From PALSA-1336 sp038203095 (lineage in GTDB: Bacteria > Patescibacteriota > Doudnabacteria > UBA920): a stretch of DNA of 15,490 bases. The stretch lies in NCBI GenBank assembly GCA_038203095.1, contig JBBREH010000029.1:1-15490 (forward strand). The letters are read 5' to 3'. The stretch's first letter is position 1; every line of letters begins with the position of its first letter. The notes below the pieces were generated by a model, which saw nothing but the letters and a program-made list of their open reading frames with translations, searched no databases and was not told the DNA's origin. Below are positions 13,326 to 15,490 of the stretch, piece after piece. A program made the translations under genes and the position numbers.

Positions 13326-13354
13326 TGTAGTTAGCCGATTTATCGGCTGTTAAT
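13326..13354. repeat. Copy of the dispersed palindrome, abutting the cysS stop codon
   Basis: TGTAGTTAG is followed by the perfect palindrome AGCCGAT-TT-ATCGGCT (13333-13348) and GTTAAT. The reverse strand of 6643-6671 reads the same along its length except that the third C-G pair of the stem is G-C here. The unit ends directly against the cysS stop codon. Confidence 0.8.
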
Positions 13355-14737
13355 TTAAATTTGTATTTTTTTCTTTACCTTTTGCCCTTCTGGCGTGTCC
13401 ATAACCTCGTAATCCAATGCTTCTATCTGCTTTCTAATTTCGTCCGATTTGGCAAAATCCTTACTAACTTTTGCCAATTTCCTTTCTTCTAACAATGTTG
13501 CAATATTTATGGGCACCATTTCAGCACCTATCCCAAAACCTAGGCCAAGGACCTGATCAAAATTTAACAAGGTCGCAACCTTGTCTTCGGAAACAATGCT
13601 GCCATCTGCCAGTAGATCCCAAGCGATTGACAAACCCTTTGCGATATTTAAATCATCGTCTATAGCTTCATTAAATCTTTTTCGATAATCCTCATTAACT
13701 TTTTGGCTGGACGACTCACCCATAACTGACCCAATAAGCCTAGAACGAGCCACACTGGCGGCTTTTAAGGTTTCCCAGGTAAAATTAAGCTGAGAACGGT
13801 AATGAGCCTGCAAGCACATATAACGATAGTCAAGAGGGGAGAAGCCTTTTTCTTTTATAGCGGCTAAGGTTAAAAAATTGCCCTCACTTTTACCCATTCT
13901 ACCCCTGTCCACCAATAAAAACTCGCCGTGCATCCAAACGTTGGCCAAAGGTACGCCGAACGCCGCTTGGCTTTGGGCTATTTCGTTGGTATGGTGAGTG
14001 CCAATATGATCAACACCGCCGGTATGGATATCAAAAGGTTGGCCTAGAAGTTTTCTGCTAATGGCCGAACATTCAATATGCCATCCGGGAAAACCTTCGC
14101 CCCAAGGCGATGGCCAGTGCAAAATATGATGCTCATACCGCCCTTTCAAAAAAAACCACAGAGCAAAATCCGCCGGATTTTTTTTGTCTTTGTCTATAAC
14201 TACTTCTTCGCGAGCGGTTTGTTTTTCAGAAAGCTTTTGACCGGAGAGCTTGCCATAATCAGGGAACTTTGACGTATCAAAATATACTGCCTGCTGGCCA
14301 ACGTAAGCAAAACCTTTAGCTTCCAAAAGTTTGATGATTTCAATTTGCTCCGAAATGGCTTGTGTCGCCGGCAAAATTTTATTGGGGCGTATAATGTTAA
14401 GATCATCAGTGTCCTTTAAAAACTGCTCGGTGTAAAATTTGGCAATGTCCAGCGGATTTTTGCCTTCACGCTTGGCGCCAACTTCCAGTTTGTCCTCGCC
14501 TAAGTCGCCGTCGCCCACCAAATGCCCGACATCGGTAATATTCATTGCGTGGTCAACCTTGTAGCCGTCGTACTCCAAAACCCGTTTGAGCAAATCCTCA
14601 AAAATGTAAGTCCTCAAATTCCCAATATGGGCAAAATTATAAACCGTCGGCCCGCAGGTATATAAACCCACCTCCGATTTTTTTATAGGGACAAATTCTT
14701 CAATTTTTTTGCTTAACGTATTATAAATTTTCAACAT
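13355..14737 (-). CDS. cysS: Cysteinyl-tRNA synthetase
   Basis: Cytosolic class I aminoacyl-tRNA synthetase that charges tRNA-Cys. 460 residues, the usual length. The N-terminal Rossmann fold has YTCGPTVYNFAHIGN with the HIGH motif as HIGN (37-40). Zinc ligands match the family: C28, C223 (in GWHIECSAIS), H248 and E252 (in HHTNEIAQ). The KMSKS loop reads RMGKS (280-284), keeping the second Lys and Ser but with Arg and Gly in place of the first Lys and Ser. The C-terminal anticodon-binding helices finish the protein. An extended -10 (TGCTAAAAT) ends six bases before the ATG, so the mRNA may be leaderless. A dispersed palindrome touches the stop codon and a terminator follows. Confidence 0.97.
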   Translation of the reverse strand: MLKIYNTLSKKIEEFVPIKKSEVGLYTCGPTVYNFAHIGNLRTYIFEDLLKRVLEYDGYKVDHAMNITDVGHLVGDGDLGEDKLEVGAKREGKNPLDIAKFYTEQFLKDTDDLNIIRPNKILPATQAISEQIEIIKLLEAKGFAYVGQQAVYFDTSKFPDYGKLSGQKLSEKQTAREEVVIDKDKKNPADFALWFFLKGRYEHHILHWPSPWGEGFPGWHIECSAISRKLLGQPFDIHTGGVDHIGTHHTNEIAQSQAAFGVPLANVWMHGEFLLVDRGRMGKSEGNFLTLAAIKEKGFSPLDYRYMCLQAHYRSQLNFTWETLKAASVARSRLIGSVMGESSSQKVNEDYRKRFNEAIDDDLNIAKGLSIAWDLLADGSIVSEDKVATLLNFDQVLGLGFGIGAEMVPINIATLLEERKLAKVSKDFAKSDEIRKQIEALDYEVMDTPEGQKVKKKIQI

Positions 14738-14743
14738 AGTGGT

Positions 14744-14752
14744 ATTTTAGCA
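14744..14752 (-). promoter_or_regulatory. Extended -10 promoter of cysS, placed for a leaderless mRNA
   Basis: On the minus strand TGCTAAAAT runs from 14752 to 14744. Six bases (ACCACT) separate it from the ATG at 14737, so initiation at the usual distance would fall on the A of the start codon. No -35 hexamer is evident, which is common for extended -10 promoters. Confidence 0.5.
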
Positions 14753-14821
14753 TATTAAGAAGAAAGGGGAGAGGGACGATTACCAATTACCAATAATCCA
14801 ATAACAATTTAAGCAAAATTT

Positions 14822-14867
14822 AAAACGTTCCCCTTTTGATGCGGCCGCATCAAAAGGGGAACGTTTT
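14822..14867 (-). terminator. 46-base perfect palindrome, terminator after the PaaX/Cas2-like gene
   Basis: Each half reads AAAACGTTCCCCTTTT then GATGCGG, and the halves are perfectly complementary with no unpaired loop bases beyond the GGCC centre. A-runs and T-runs bound the stem on both strands, so it can end transcription in either direction. It overlaps the first base of the reverse-strand stop codon of the regulator gene, and lies 70 bases upstream of the cysS promoter, insulating the two genes. Confidence 0.85.
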
Positions 14868-15351
14868 TACCCAAGTCTAAATTTCCTTTTTAATTGGCTG
14901 TCATCATCCATTTTATCGACTCTTAAAATTCTAATATATCTTATAAGGCCGGTGTGCTTTAAAAATTTTATGGCCAATAAATTAAGAGCGAAAGGGCTAA
15001 TATAAACACTGGCTTGCAATTTACGATAGCTGTTCTGCATAAGCAGCTTTCGCAATTGGTTCCGCTGGAATTGCAGTCTTCCGGGATGTCGAAAATAATC
15101 ACCCGCCATTTTTTATCCCAGGGTTCGGTGTGAGGTAGCTGACATTTGTCGAGCAAAACCTTTAGCTCGTCTTTTTTAGTCAACTCCAAAAATTTTTGTC
15201 CATTAACCTGAGTCACTCTTAGCAAGCCTTGGTTCTTAAGTTTAACTAGGGATTTGCGATAATAGGAACCTGAACAAGAGGTGCTCTCTTGAATCCTGTG
15301 ATACTCCGCATTACCCGCAGAATTAACAGCGTCCCACACGGCGCCGAGCAT
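14867..15351 (-). pseudogene. PaaX/Cas2-like regulator gene with a one-base frameshift
   Basis: Two overlapping minus-strand frames together make one protein of about 161 residues. Frame one (from ATG 15351) gives a winged-helix region (SYYRKSLVKLKNQGLLRVTQ, then GQKFLELTKKDELKVLL) and the start of a Cas2/PaaX C-terminal-like domain (KKWRVIIFDIPE, ending at 15079). Frame two continues the same domain: LQFQRNQLRKLLMQN, LQASVYISP, and GLIRYIRILRVDKMDDDSQLKRKF, ending in TAA at 14867-14869. The junction lacks one base between the GAA codon and CTG (15079-15076). A -1 ribosomal shift would give DIPERLQFQRN, a natural sequence for this family, but no standard slippery heptamer is present and the site is not a homopolymer. 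It is either a true pseudogene, an assembly error or an unusual recoding site. Such proteins are usually DNA-binding regulators in candidate-phyla bacteria. Confidence 0.75.
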
Positions 15352-15408
15352 TAGACTTGTAGCGAATTAATTTTTTAGACCAAAATTTGATATTTTAGCC
15401 AAAATCGA

Positions 15409-15432
15409 AGTTAAAAATTTTGATGTTTAACT
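15409..15432. promoter_or_regulatory. Possible operator upstream of the regulator gene
   Basis: AGTTAAA (15409-15415) and TTTAACT (15426-15432) form a 7-base inverted repeat about 60 bases upstream of the regulator start codon. A winged-helix protein acting on its own promoter could bind it. In AT-rich DNA this may be chance. Confidence 0.2.
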
Positions 15433-15490
15433 TTAGTTAAGCGGAAAAATTGTTAACAAGAGTTTGGCAAAAGAGCAATTTTTGGACAAA

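Overview
The window looks like a piece of a Candidate Phyla Radiation (Patescibacteria, most likely Parcubacteria-type) chromosome. This is inferred from the protein families: a UMP kinase of the archaeal/spirochaete type, an undecaprenyl-phosphate sugar-phosphate transferase with the GEGGS variant, a PsbP-like lipoprotein-style protein, a PaaX/Cas2-like regulator, and small membrane proteins of the kind common in these genomes. The DNA is AT-rich, genes are compact, and TGA, TAA and TAG all act as stops, so there is no sign of a recoded TGA. No CRISPR array, tRNA or rRNA was seen.

Layout. Bases 2-118 carry the C-terminal end of a DDE transposase. The first plus-strand block (200-3495) holds serS, an ftsQ-like divisome gene and a UMP kinase gene, with a GC-rich hairpin region between the last two. 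A 393-base non-coding stretch follows (3496-3888), full of hairpins and degenerate tandem repeats. A tight minus-strand operon (6543 to 3889) encodes two small membrane-anchored proteins sharing a duplicated N-terminal anchor and a polytopic GT39-type glycosyltransferase. Divergently, a plus-strand cluster (6746-10306) encodes a 118-residue membrane protein, a processive-type GT2 glycosyltransferase, a WecA/MraY-like lipid-linked sugar initiator and a 96-residue hypothetical protein. rplU (L21) follows with its own strong promoter and a bidirectional terminator. The remainder is on the minus strand: cysS, dnaB, recR and a 76-residue gene, and at the right edge a PaaX/Cas2-like regulator gene broken by a one-base frameshift.

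How the genes fit together. 3889-10006 looks like a cell-surface glycan module: a WecA-like enzyme that loads a sugar phosphate onto undecaprenyl phosphate, a GT2 enzyme that may extend a chain, and a GT39 enzyme that uses a polyprenyl-linked sugar donor outside the membrane. The two small anchored proteins may be surface components. The rest is housekeeping: translation (serS, cysS, rplU), nucleotide metabolism (UMP kinase), division (ftsQ), replication and repair (dnaB, recR).

The most notable non-coding signal is a set of long hairpins in the gene gaps. Two 94-base elements (7103-7196 and 11601-11694) both begin CTTTAC (or GTCTTTAC) and end GTAAAG. A family of small palindromes with the core AGCCNATAAATNGGCT shows a compensatory base-pair change between copies. 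Shine-Dalgarno motifs are almost absent, one promoter (cysS) is placed to give a leaderless mRNA, and a 7-base tandem repeat lies inside the WecA-like gene. All functional and taxonomic calls come from reading motifs by eye; no database search was possible.
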